From IMG/VR virus record IMGVR_UViG_3300042528_000536, positions 1-50,030 of that record: 50,030 nt of DNA, one strand, 5' to 3'. The notes beneath the pieces were generated by a model that was not told the DNA's origin, did not search any database, and saw nothing but the letters and a program-made list of their open reading frames with translations. Numbering within the stretch: position 1 is the stretch's first letter; each line of letters opens with the position of its first letter. Positions 23,447 to 30,065 of the stretch are shown here, piece after piece. The translations under genes were made by a program, and so were the position numbers. The DNA comes from a virus.

Positions 23447-25351
23447 ATGCCAATCTACCTTAAAGACAATAAATTATTAACAAGTAATATGCCTAGTCTT
23501 ATAGATAAGACTATAATAGCAAATCATATAAACTCCTCAACAGCTTCTAGATTATCTGGTAAAAATCCCTCTACCGACCGTTTTGTATACTCATCACAAA
23601 ATCCTTATGGCGGCGTGGGCGATGCGGGAATTTGGGTTCGCAATTCCAACTGTTGGATAAATGGAGTAAGCAATATTAGTTGCTTTAGCCCAGCGCAAAG
23701 AAGCGGAGCATCTTGGAATACCAGAGGTGGCACACTCATAACTCGCAAACACGTTCTATTTGCCAAACACTATAAAACCAGCATTCTTCCTAACGGTGGA
23801 ACCCCGTTAATCTTTGTTGATGAAAATAATAACGCCATAAGGCGAAACATAATACAATATGGCGACGATATTTCTGATATAACAATAGCTCTATTAGATA
23901 GTGAAGTTCCATCTAATATAAAGATAGCCAAAGTTTTACCTAAAAACTATCAAGACTATATGGTTTTAGGGTGGCCGACCGGTGGCGATTTGGACTATGG
24001 ATTATTAGGCATCTTGGGTGTTGGCTTAGATCAAGAAGAAAAAGCTCATGTAAAAACATCTACAACTGTAGACTATAATAGTCTATATCATATAATTGCT
24101 TTTGATAATTTTTCCGGTCCCCAAGGTAGCATTAATCCATATCCACAGTGGACAGAAGATATTGTTGTTGGAGACAGTGGAAACCCAGTTTTTTATATCA
24201 TAGATAACGAATTGGTAGTTTTAACCACTTGGTGGACTCCTACTAATGGTCCTTTTATTACCAAGAGATATGATCAAGTTAATGCTATAATAGAAGAATT
24301 AAGTCCCGGACAAGGATATTCTTTAACCCCAATAGACCTACAAGCAGTCTATGATAAATATTATCCTAGATCATTTAGATGCATACGTAAACAAAGCACT
24401 AGTAAAAACATTATACCACAACACATTAACTCTGGTACAGCAAGTAGGCTGGTTGGTAAAAATCCAGCTACTGATTGCCTAGTCTATTCTTCTCAGAATC
24501 CATACGGTGGCGTTGGTGATGCTGGAATATGGGTCCGAAACCCCAGCTGCTGGATAAATGGAGTAAGTAATATTAGCTGCTTTAGTCCAGCACAGCGTAG
24601 CGGTGCGGCGTGGAATACTCGCGGTGGTACTCTCATAACCAGAAAACACGTTTTATTCGCTAAACACTTTGTTACCAGCATATTGCCAAATGGTGGGACG
24701 CCAATAATATTTGTTGATGAGAATAATAATGCTATTCGTAGAAATATTATACAGTATGGTGATGAGAGTACCGATATTGCAGTAGCTCTTTTAGATAGCG
24801 AAGTGCCTAGTAATATAAAAATAGCAAAAGTATTACCAACTAATTTTATGGATTATCTTAGTAGTAGTATTTTGGCCTCAGTATATGATAGTCTTGGATT
24901 GCAGATTAGCTCTTTTAGTATGAATCCTTGGCTTTATGCTGTAGCCCTAGATCAAGAAGAAAAAGCCATATTAAAACTTTGGTCTGGAGCCAATTTGTTC
25001 GGAATTGGAACCTCGCCAAACATCGAGTACTACCAAATGGCCAGTGTCAGTAATATAAACCCCAACGCTTCATATAGTACTCCAATAGTACCATCTCCGA
25101 ATCAATTCGCTTCATGGACCGAAGACATAATAGTAGGCGACAGTGGAAATCCAGTATTTTTAATTATAGATAACGAGCTGGTTGTTTTAACAACTTGGTG
25201 GACACCTACCGGCGGACCATTTATCACTAATAGATACTCTATAGTTAATAGTATTATACAAAGCTTAAGCCCCGGCGAGAACTATAGCTTAACACCAATA
25301 GATTTACAAGCGGTTCAAAACAAATACGAATTCTCTAATTTTAGTAGCTAA
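23447..25351 (+). CDS. Tandemly duplicated chymotrypsin-fold serine protease
   Basis: 634 residues in two homologous halves, about 22-305 and 321-623. Each has a full catalytic triad in S1-family order: first half His108 (LFAKH), Asp144 (SDITIALL), Ser244 (VGDSGNPVF); second half His407 (LFAKH), Asp443 (TDIAVALL), Ser566 (VGDSGNPVF). The motif GDSGNP replaces GDSGGP. The repeated region SCFSPAQRSGA(S/A)WNTRGGTLITR is nearly identical between halves. The second half carries an extra insert of about 40 residues (470-550). The gene starts five bases after the GC-rich gene and lies at the end of the virion block, so a tail-borne or released protease acting on host surface protein is my inference. 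I expect both halves active. Confidence 0.85.
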   Translation: MPIYLKDNKLLTSNMPSLIDKTIIANHINSSTASRLSGKNPSTDRFVYSSQNPYGGVGDAGIWVRNSNCWINGVSNISCFSPAQRSGASWNTRGGTLITRKHVLFAKHYKTSILPNGGTPLIFVDENNNAIRRNIIQYGDDISDITIALLDSEVPSNIKIAKVLPKNYQDYMVLGWPTGGDLDYGLLGILGVGLDQEEKAHVKTSTTVDYNSLYHIIAFDNFSGPQGSINPYPQWTEDIVVGDSGNPVFYIIDNELVVLTTWWTPTNGPFITKRYDQVNAIIEELSPGQGYSLTPIDLQAVYDKYYPRSFRCIRKQSTSKNIIPQHINSGTASRLVGKNPATDCLVYSSQNPYGGVGDAGIWVRNPSCWINGVSNISCFSPAQRSGAAWNTRGGTLITRKHVLFAKHFVTSILPNGGTPIIFVDENNNAIRRNIIQYGDESTDIAVALLDSEVPSNIKIAKVLPTNFMDYLSSSILASVYDSLGLQISSFSMNPWLYAVALDQEEKAILKLWSGANLFGIGTSPNIEYYQMASVSNINPNASYSTPIVPSPNQFASWTEDIIVGDSGNPVFLIIDNELVVLTTWWTPTGGPFITNRYSIVNSIIQSLSPGENYSLTPIDLQAVQNKYEFSNFSS

Positions 25352-25352
25352 C

Positions 25353-25360
25353 CGGTGTAT
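25353..25360 (+). promoter_or_regulatory. GGTGTAT motif, candidate phage promoter element
   Basis: CGGTGTAT two bases after the double-protease stop and 46 bases before the ATG at 25407; opens the small membrane-protein cassette. Confidence 0.45.
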
Positions 25361-25406
25361 ATCAAATTAACCTTAAAATTAAAAGCTTAACCAAAAGGTA
25401 TAAATT

Positions 25407-25619
25407 ATGGCCAATAATATTCAAAAGGCTGTTTCTGCCAACCAAATTAAAAACGGAACATCTGTTGTTTCAACTACTGCCACAGGTAATAGTTCACTAT
25501 TAAACACCTATGTGAAAAACACACCAGATATGCCTTCTATTGAAACAAAATATAGCAATAGATTTACTAATGGCATATTGGTTACTCTAGTTGATGGCGG
25601 CTCTATAGTTGCACCATAA
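25407..25619 (+). CDS. Small hypothetical protein (70 residues)
   Basis: Behind AAAAGG. Asn/Ser/Thr-rich with no membrane segment, ending VTLVDGGSIVAP. It might be a small virion or cassette-opening protein. No family recognised. Confidence 0.5.
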   Translation: MANNIQKAVSANQIKNGTSVVSTTATGNSSLLNTYVKNTPDMPSIETKYSNRFTNGILVTLVDGGSIVAP

Positions 25620-25640
25620 CACTAATAGCGGGACTAATCT

Positions 25641-25952
25641 ATGATTAAGCCTGGATATAGAACCAGTGAATTCTGGTTCACTCTGGTTAGTTTTTTGTTT
25701 AGCGGTCTATACTTATGTGGTTTACTTGAAGATAATCAGCAAAAAGAAGATTTGATTCAAGAAACTAGCAAGGGATTAGAAGCTACTATACTAATAATAG
25801 GACAATTAACAGTCTTATTTAAGTATATTAATGGACGAACTAATCTAAAGCAAACTTGGTGGAGTACTGCCACAGAGCAAGAAAGAAAAGAAGCCAATAA
25901 GGCAAATGCTCGTAAAAAAAGAAAGCCTCGCAGCAAAACCAAAAGCGTTTAA
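25641..25952 (+). CDS. Holin-like small membrane protein (putative)
   Basis: 103 residues. Two transmembrane segments (about 10-28 FWFTLVSFLFSGLYLCGLL; about 48-64 ATILIIGQLTVLFKYI) separated by an acidic loop, then a strongly basic tail (KKRKPRSKTKS). The short length, two helices and a charged C-terminus fit a class II holin. Other small phage membrane proteins share this shape, so the call rests on topology and on the neighbouring protease gene. The start has a weak site (GCGGGA). Confidence 0.55.
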   Translation: MIKPGYRTSEFWFTLVSFLFSGLYLCGLLEDNQQKEDLIQETSKGLEATILIIGQLTVLFKYINGRTNLKQTWWSTATEQERKEANKANARKKRKPRSKTKSV

Positions 25953-25965
25953 TCATTTTCCTGTG

Positions 25966-25973
25966 CGGTGTAT
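25966..25973 (+). promoter_or_regulatory. GGTGTAT motif, candidate phage promoter element
   Basis: CGGTGTAT ends 24 bases before the ATG at 25998, with AGGAG-like sequence between; nearly the same spacing as the copies at 8064 and 8772. Confidence 0.5.
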
Positions 25974-25997
25974 ATACTCGATATAGGAGCACTATGT

Positions 25998-26420
25998 ATG
26001 ACCACATCTATTCAAAATCAGATACTTAGTATAGAACTCTCTTCTTCGTTAGAAGCACTAATTGATAAAGTTAAAAAGTCTCTATCTGGCTCAAAGTCTG
26101 TGGCTATGTCTCAGGCTTGGGGAATATTACAGATCGCTATAGCAGAAACAATAAAGATCATAGAGACATCAAACCCGTCATTAAAGGGGTCTAATAAAAA
26201 GACTATAGCATTAGCCATGCTTAGTATGTTTTATGATAAGGTATTTTTAGTTGTAACCGTCCCCTATGTTCCAGTTGTACTACAGCCTATTATAAGTAAA
26301 TATACAAAAGCTCTTTTGATGTTGCTCGTGAGTTCAGCTATAGACTCTATGGTTGAAATTTTTAGAAAGAGCGGAATTTTTACAGATCCAAATAGTGTAC
26401 CAGAGGTCTCAGACAAATAA
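25998..26420 (+). CDS. Membrane-associated hypothetical protein
   Basis: ATG at 25998 chosen over GTG 25968 because ATAGGAGC lies upstream and the GTG overlaps the GGTGTAT motif. 140 residues; a polar N-terminal half, then a strongly hydrophobic stretch (about 82-120: KVFLVVTVPYVPVVLQ, then ALLMLLVSSAIDSM) that may be one or two membrane helices. No family recognised. Part of the envelope cassette. Confidence 0.55.
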   Translation: MTTSIQNQILSIELSSSLEALIDKVKKSLSGSKSVAMSQAWGILQIAIAETIKIIETSNPSLKGSNKKTIALAMLSMFYDKVFLVVTVPYVPVVLQPIISKYTKALLMLLVSSAIDSMVEIFRKSGIFTDPNSVPEVSDK

Positions 26421-26431
26421 GAGGAAACGCC

Positions 26432-26815
26432 ATGAATTTTACAGAGAGTTTTGATCAATTTGCTAGCAAACTATCCACAATGGATTTGGCTCTTTATGCT
26501 GGCGTGGGTTTGGTTTTATGGGTTTTATTTAAGGATAAGTTAAGCCCCGTGCAAAAATTAGTTCTAAATTTAACAGAAAAGGTCAAAGGGGTTTTAAATC
26601 CCGGCGCACCGGTACTACCAGTAGTAGCCAAGCCAGTGGTGAGTGTTGAGACTAAGAACAATGAAGATGTTTTCTTTAAGTTAATTGTTAGCTGGAAACA
26701 AACTAGAGATTTGGCCGTACAAAGTGGTTGTGTTGAGGCGGTAAAGGTGGCCGATCAAATGTTTCCCTTTTTATCCCCAAATGTGTGCGCAAAAAAGCAG
26801 GATACCTTATCATGA
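26432..26815 (+). CDS. Single-span membrane protein
   Basis: 127 residues behind AAGAGGAAAC. One transmembrane segment (about 17-33: MDLALYAGVGLVLWVLF), a basic-rich link, a Pro/Val-rich linker (PGAPVLPVVAKPVV) and a helical C-terminal domain with two cysteines. Overlaps the next gene by ATGA, so the two are probably co-translated and may interact, as spanin or holin-antiholin pairs do; that is inference. Confidence 0.55.
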   Translation: MNFTESFDQFASKLSTMDLALYAGVGLVLWVLFKDKLSPVQKLVLNLTEKVKGVLNPGAPVLPVVAKPVVSVETKNNEDVFFKLIVSWKQTRDLAVQSGCVEAVKVADQMFPFLSPNVCAKKQDTLS

Positions 26816-27315
26816 CTTTGAATACAAAAAATTTAGTATTGGTCGTTGGTGCGATACTAATAATTATTGGTCTAATTAAACCAGACCTCTCAAACCTATT
26901 AGTTCTGCCCAACAGACCCGTAGCAATAGATGTTCTAGAGCTACCAGCCCCAACAGAAGCCAATCTTAAAAAAGAGGCAGAAGAAGTAGTATCTCTATTA
27001 AAGTCTTATAGTGCTGCTAAGTCAGACCTCAAGAGATTGAGAGATCTAATGTTGGATTTGGGCAGACTAGTGGAGTTGGATGGTGAGGATACTGTTATTA
27101 AAAATACCGAAGAAATTCGTCAGGCTAATAGTTTGTCGGGGGTTATGTTGCGTTTAGATATTAAGGGTAAATATCCCGACTTGGCTAAAGAGTCCAAAGA
27201 GGTGGTTGTGGCTGCTGTTGGTGATGATAATATTAATCTATCACCAGAATTAAGAGTAAAAGCTGTAGAAGGTTTTAATGCTCTTGCGTGGGCATATAAT
27301 GAGGCTAGTAAATAA
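26812..27315 (+). CDS. Membrane-anchored protein with soluble helical domain
   Basis: ATG at 26812 in an ATGA overlap, preceded by AGGATA; an in-frame GTG at 26785 would add nine residues. 167 residues: N-terminal membrane anchor (about 7-24 NLVLVVGAILIIIGLI), a Pro-rich link and a helical soluble domain (about 46-160). An anchor plus an external domain next to a protease suggests a periplasmic partner; no signal-peptidase II lipobox is present. No family recognised. Confidence 0.55.
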   Translation: MTLNTKNLVLVVGAILIIIGLIKPDLSNLLVLPNRPVAIDVLELPAPTEANLKKEAEEVVSLLKSYSAAKSDLKRLRDLMLDLGRLVELDGEDTVIKNTEEIRQANSLSGVMLRLDIKGKYPDLAKESKEVVVAAVGDDNINLSPELRVKAVEGFNALAWAYNEASK

Positions 27316-28241
27316 TGCCAAGACTAACACCCCAAGAATGGTATAATAAATATAGACAGGGATACGAAGGCGCATTGTGGAATCAAAAAGAGTTTGACCA
27401 CTTGATGGAAACTTTAAAGTATCCATTGTTTGGTGATGCTAGTAAAAGAATTACTAATACTGGAAAAAACAAATTAAGCCTACCATACAAATCTGTATAT
27501 CAGTTTGATAAAAAACCATACGAAGAAAGACAAGTTACTGGGGATTGCGTAAGCCATGGAACGAGAAACGCCTGCGACATTAGCAGAGCTGTAGAAATAC
27601 ATGTTGGGGGAGAAAGAGAAGCATGGATAGCGAGAGGTGCTACTGAAGCAATCTATGGTAGTAGAGGATGGAGTGGCGAAGGCATGACCGGCAGTAAGGC
27701 TGCTGAGTTTGTTAGTAAAATTGGCGGTATTCTTGTTAGACAAAATTATAAGGGCGTTGTGGATCTAACTAAATATAATGGTATGCTGGGAGCTGGTTGG
27801 GGCGGTCGAGGCGTTCCAGATGCGGTAATAGATCTGGCTAATGACCACCAAATTAAAACAGCTTCGTTGGTAAGAACAGTAGAAGAAGCTCGCGACGCCC
27901 TAGCTAATGGATATGGAATAGCTGTTTGTTCTAATTATGGCTTTAGTAATAAGAGAGATAGCAAGGGCTACTCTAGAACTAGCGGAAGTTGGGCTCATTG
28001 TATGGCTTTTATTGCTTGTGACGACACCAAAGGTGATACAAGCTTTTTAGTACAAAATAGCTGGGGTAAATGGAATGATGGTGGACATCCAGAGTGGGGT
28101 CCAATACCAGACGGCTCTTTCCTAATCCATTCTGATGTGGCCGAAGGCATGTTGAAACAAAACGGGTCATACTCATTCTCTAGTTTCAACGGCTTTCCTC
28201 TGCAAAAACTACCAGACTACGGTTTTGATAGCTATCTATAA
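27315..28241 (+). CDS. Papain-like cysteine protease
   Basis: 308 residues, TAATG overlap with the previous gene. Catalytic layout of the C1A peptidase family: RQVTGDCVSHGTRNACD with Cys78 (and Gln73 in the oxyanion position), SWAHCMAF with His228, and FLVQNSWGKWNDGG with Asn248. The Q-x-x-x-x-C spacing is one shorter than papain's. No signal peptide. No chain of cell-wall binding repeats. It sits amid small membrane proteins in a cassette with lysis-like architecture, so a proteolytic endolysin or an envelope protease is a reasonable inference; alternatively it processes virion proteins. The triad is clear. Confidence 0.85.
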   Translation: MPRLTPQEWYNKYRQGYEGALWNQKEFDHLMETLKYPLFGDASKRITNTGKNKLSLPYKSVYQFDKKPYEERQVTGDCVSHGTRNACDISRAVEIHVGGEREAWIARGATEAIYGSRGWSGEGMTGSKAAEFVSKIGGILVRQNYKGVVDLTKYNGMLGAGWGGRGVPDAVIDLANDHQIKTASLVRTVEEARDALANGYGIAVCSNYGFSNKRDSKGYSRTSGSWAHCMAFIACDDTKGDTSFLVQNSWGKWNDGGHPEWGPIPDGSFLIHSDVAEGMLKQNGSYSFSSFNGFPLQKLPDYGFDSYL

Positions 28242-28244
28242 AAT

Positions 28245-28252
28245 CGGTGTAT
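28245..28252 (+). promoter_or_regulatory. GGTGTAT motif, candidate phage promoter element
   Basis: CGGTGTAT four bases after the cysteine-protease stop and 41 bases before the ATG at 28294. Confidence 0.5.
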
Positions 28253-28293
28253 CTAAATATTATTAGAGAAGTCCTTTTTAAAAGGGTTGACCG

Positions 28294-28470
28294 ATGAGAC
28301 TTATTGATAAAATCGCTTTAAATAGGCTAATTTCTATTATAGCCGATCTTGTAATTCGTTTAGCTAAAATTTTTGCGGATAAATCACCCGTAAACAATCC
28401 CTCTAAACCCGTTAGACCAAAACCTCTTAAGAGATTAATAGATATTGTTCCACTCCCTTGGAGAAAATAA
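28294..28470 (+). CDS. 58-residue amphipathic microprotein
   Basis: ATG at 28294 behind AAAAGGG, stop TAA 28468-28470 overlapping the ATG of the next gene. N-terminal half is an amphipathic or weakly hydrophobic helix (LNRLISIIADLVIRLAKIF); the C-terminal half is basic and Pro-rich (KPVRPKPLKRLIDIVPLP). The coding call rests on the ribosome-binding site, the TAATG coupling and the upstream motif. It could act on membranes. No family recognised. Confidence 0.6.
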   Translation: MRLIDKIALNRLISIIADLVIRLAKIFADKSPVNNPSKPVRPKPLKRLIDIVPLPWRK

Positions 28471-28760
28471 TGAATAAATTAATTTCTGGTTTGGTAATTT
28501 ATACTATGTTATTTGGTTCATCTTATTATGGATCAACAACAGCAGTAGTAACTTTATCTGGCGCCATAATCAAAGCAAAAAGCATTGAGAATACAAAAAA
28601 ATACAAAAGAAAAGACTGCCCAGTTTGCAAAGGCAAAGGTTGGTATATGAGCGGAGACAACATTAAAAAAGTTGACTGCGGATATTGCGAACCAGAAGAA
28701 GGTGCGAGTCAGTCGGAGTGCGAAGATGGTCAGTGCAAAACCAAGGTGAGTAAAAAATAA
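28470..28760 (+). CDS. Membrane-anchored zinc-ribbon protein
   Basis: ATG at 28470 (TAATG) with TTGGAGAAA upstream. 96 residues: N-terminal hydrophobic segment (LISGLVIYTMLFGSSYY and STTAVVTLSGAII), a basic stretch, then CPVCKGKGWYMSGDNIKKVD and CGYC, a DnaJ-like C-x-x-C-x-G-x-G pair, with two further Cys near the end. It may be a metal-binding or redox protein at the membrane. Function unknown. Confidence 0.6.
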   Translation: MNKLISGLVIYTMLFGSSYYGSTTAVVTLSGAIIKAKSIENTKKYKRKDCPVCKGKGWYMSGDNIKKVDCGYCEPEEGASQSECEDGQCKTKVSKK

Positions 28761-28762
28761 TT

Positions 28763-29170
28763 ATGCATAAGCCAAATAAACAAGACTCTGAGAAACTAGA
28801 GGCGATAGCTAAAAAGGTTCTGGTAGACGCGGGTTTGGCTGGTGATGAAAAATTTGGTAGTGTAATAGCTATACTAATGATTATTAGTGTTATTTTGACC
28901 TCTATTCGTATATTACAGGAATGCAATAAAAATAGAACTCAGTATATGACACATGACGAAAAATGTGCAGCATACGGAGAAGAGATAAAAGAATTTAGCA
29001 ATAAAAGAGGCTGGTTCACTCGCCTAAGAATAAAAAGAGTACTAAAGAGAGAAATGACCAAAGAAGAGTACGAACAATACGGATTTAAGCTTATAGAATC
29101 AATATTAAGTATAGGAGAAACCCTCACGGACGATGAAATTAAAACCTTAGTGGAGAATGCAAATGTTTAA
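28763..29170 (+). CDS. Membrane protein, hypothetical
   Basis: 135 residues, two bases after the previous stop. Central transmembrane segment (about 33-50: SVIAILMIISVILTSIRI), then a charged helical domain (about 60-135) rich in Lys/Glu/Arg. No family recognised. Overlaps the GlsB-like gene by eight bases. Confidence 0.55.
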   Translation: MHKPNKQDSEKLEAIAKKVLVDAGLAGDEKFGSVIAILMIISVILTSIRILQECNKNRTQYMTHDEKCAAYGEEIKEFSNKRGWFTRLRIKRVLKREMTKEEYEQYGFKLIESILSIGETLTDDEIKTLVENANV

Positions 29171-29411
29171 TATTTTAGTATGGTGTGTTTATGGTTTATT
29201 TGTTGGTTCCATAGCCAAAAGCTTGGTGCCGGGCGATGAGAATTTCAATATGACCAAAACAATTGCCCTAGGGGTTGCTGGCTCATATATGGGCGGCGCT
29301 GTTTTATATCTATTAGGAACATACCAAAGTCTTAGTCCAGCTGGTATTTTTATGGGAGTTGCTGGCGGCGTATTAAGTTTGCTCCTATATAATAAACTTG
29401 TCTCCAAGTAA
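29163..29411 (+). CDS. GlsB/YeaQ/YmgE-family membrane protein
   Basis: ATG at 29163 preferred over 29157 because GGAG lies at 29152. About 82 residues, three predicted membrane helices: NILVWCVYGLFVGSIAKSL, TIALGVAGSYMGGAVLYLL, and GIFMGVAGGVLSLLLY. The pattern I-x-G-L-x-A-x-x-I-A-K-x-x-x-P-G, here VYGLFVGSIAKSLVPG, with Gly-rich second and third helices, matches the transglycosylase-associated (GlsB/YeaQ) family, small inner-membrane proteins of stress regulons, biochemical role unclear. Last gene of the cassette. Confidence 0.7.
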   Translation: MFNILVWCVYGLFVGSIAKSLVPGDENFNMTKTIALGVAGSYMGGAVLYLLGTYQSLSPAGIFMGVAGGVLSLLLYNKLVSK

Positions 29412-29420
29412 AATACACGC

Positions 29421-29448
29421 TTGACTACGAACTGATCCTTGATACAAT
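29421..29448 (+). promoter_or_regulatory. Sigma70-like promoter (tentative)
   Basis: TTGACT at 29421-29426, a 16-base spacer, TACAAT at 29443-29448. The predicted start point falls at the AGGGATC before ATG 29457, so this transcript would be nearly leaderless; this lowers confidence. It heads the nucleotide-metabolism block. Confidence 0.5.
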
Positions 29449-29456
29449 AAGGGATC

Positions 29457-29933
29457 ATGAAGCACCAACGACCACAATGGACTGACTATTTCTTGGGATT
29501 GGCCAAGGTTGTATCTCAACGTAGCCACGATATACACACAAAACACGGCTGCGTAATTACTGACCAGAATCATAGAATTCTTGGTGTGGGATACAATGGA
29601 TTTCCAAGAGGATTGGACGATGAAAAATTACCAACATCTAGGCCAGAAAAATATCCATGGATGGTACACTCTGAAAGAAACGCATTATCTAATTGCGTAG
29701 TTAGGCCGGATAATGGAATTGCTTATGTAACCGGTCAATGCTGTAATGATTGCATTATGGCTCTTTGGCAAGAGGGCGTGGGTACTGTTTATATGATAGA
29801 TGATCATGGAACTCACTTATTTGATTCTGATGCACAGCAAAGATTTGATACTTTTGTTACCATGAGTGGTATAAAAATATTCAAAGTCAATCCGGATCTT
29901 TCGTGGTTGAAAGATTTGTCTGGTGTAATATGA
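29457..29933 (+). CDS. dCMP/deoxycytidylate deaminase
   Basis: 158 residues. Zinc-dependent cytidine-deaminase fold: GCVITDQNHRILGVGYNGFP (31-50), then HSERNAL with His71 and Glu73, and GQCCNDCIMAL with Cys96 and Cys99 as ligands. The GYNGFP loop is typical of dCMP deaminases. The enzyme makes dUMP from dCMP for thymidylate synthesis; a thymidylate synthase was not seen in the window. A C-terminal extension of about 40 residues follows. It is coupled to a microprotein and then the ribonucleotide reductase. Confidence 0.88.
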   Translation: MKHQRPQWTDYFLGLAKVVSQRSHDIHTKHGCVITDQNHRILGVGYNGFPRGLDDEKLPTSRPEKYPWMVHSERNALSNCVVRPDNGIAYVTGQCCNDCIMALWQEGVGTVYMIDDHGTHLFDSDAQQRFDTFVTMSGIKIFKVNPDLSWLKDLSGVI

Positions 29934-30064
29934 CAATATGTTTTTATATATCTATTGGTTTATATGTATATGCGCTTATTTATAATGATCGCACAATGCA
30001 AGAAAATAGTTTTCGTGCGATAATAGTGCTAGGTTTACTTTCAATAATTTTAAACAGGAGATGA
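29930..30064 (+). CDS. 44-residue membrane microprotein
   Basis: ATG at 29930 in an ATGA overlap with the dCMP deaminase stop, TGA at 30062-30064, one base before ATG 30066. Two hydrophobic helices (TICFYISIGLYVYALIY; AIIVLGLLSIIL) with a charged loop. Its 3' end carries AACAGGAG, the ribosome-binding site of the reductase gene. The overlaps on both sides argue for coding. Function unknown. Confidence 0.5.
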   Translation: MTICFYISIGLYVYALIYNDRTMQENSFRAIIVLGLLSIILNRR

Positions 30065-30065
30065 G

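Noticed and set aside
26785-26811. GTG start for the 26812 gene
   Set aside because: The ATG at 26812 has ATGA coupling and AGGATA upstream; the GTG would add basic residues before the membrane anchor without a ribosome-binding site.
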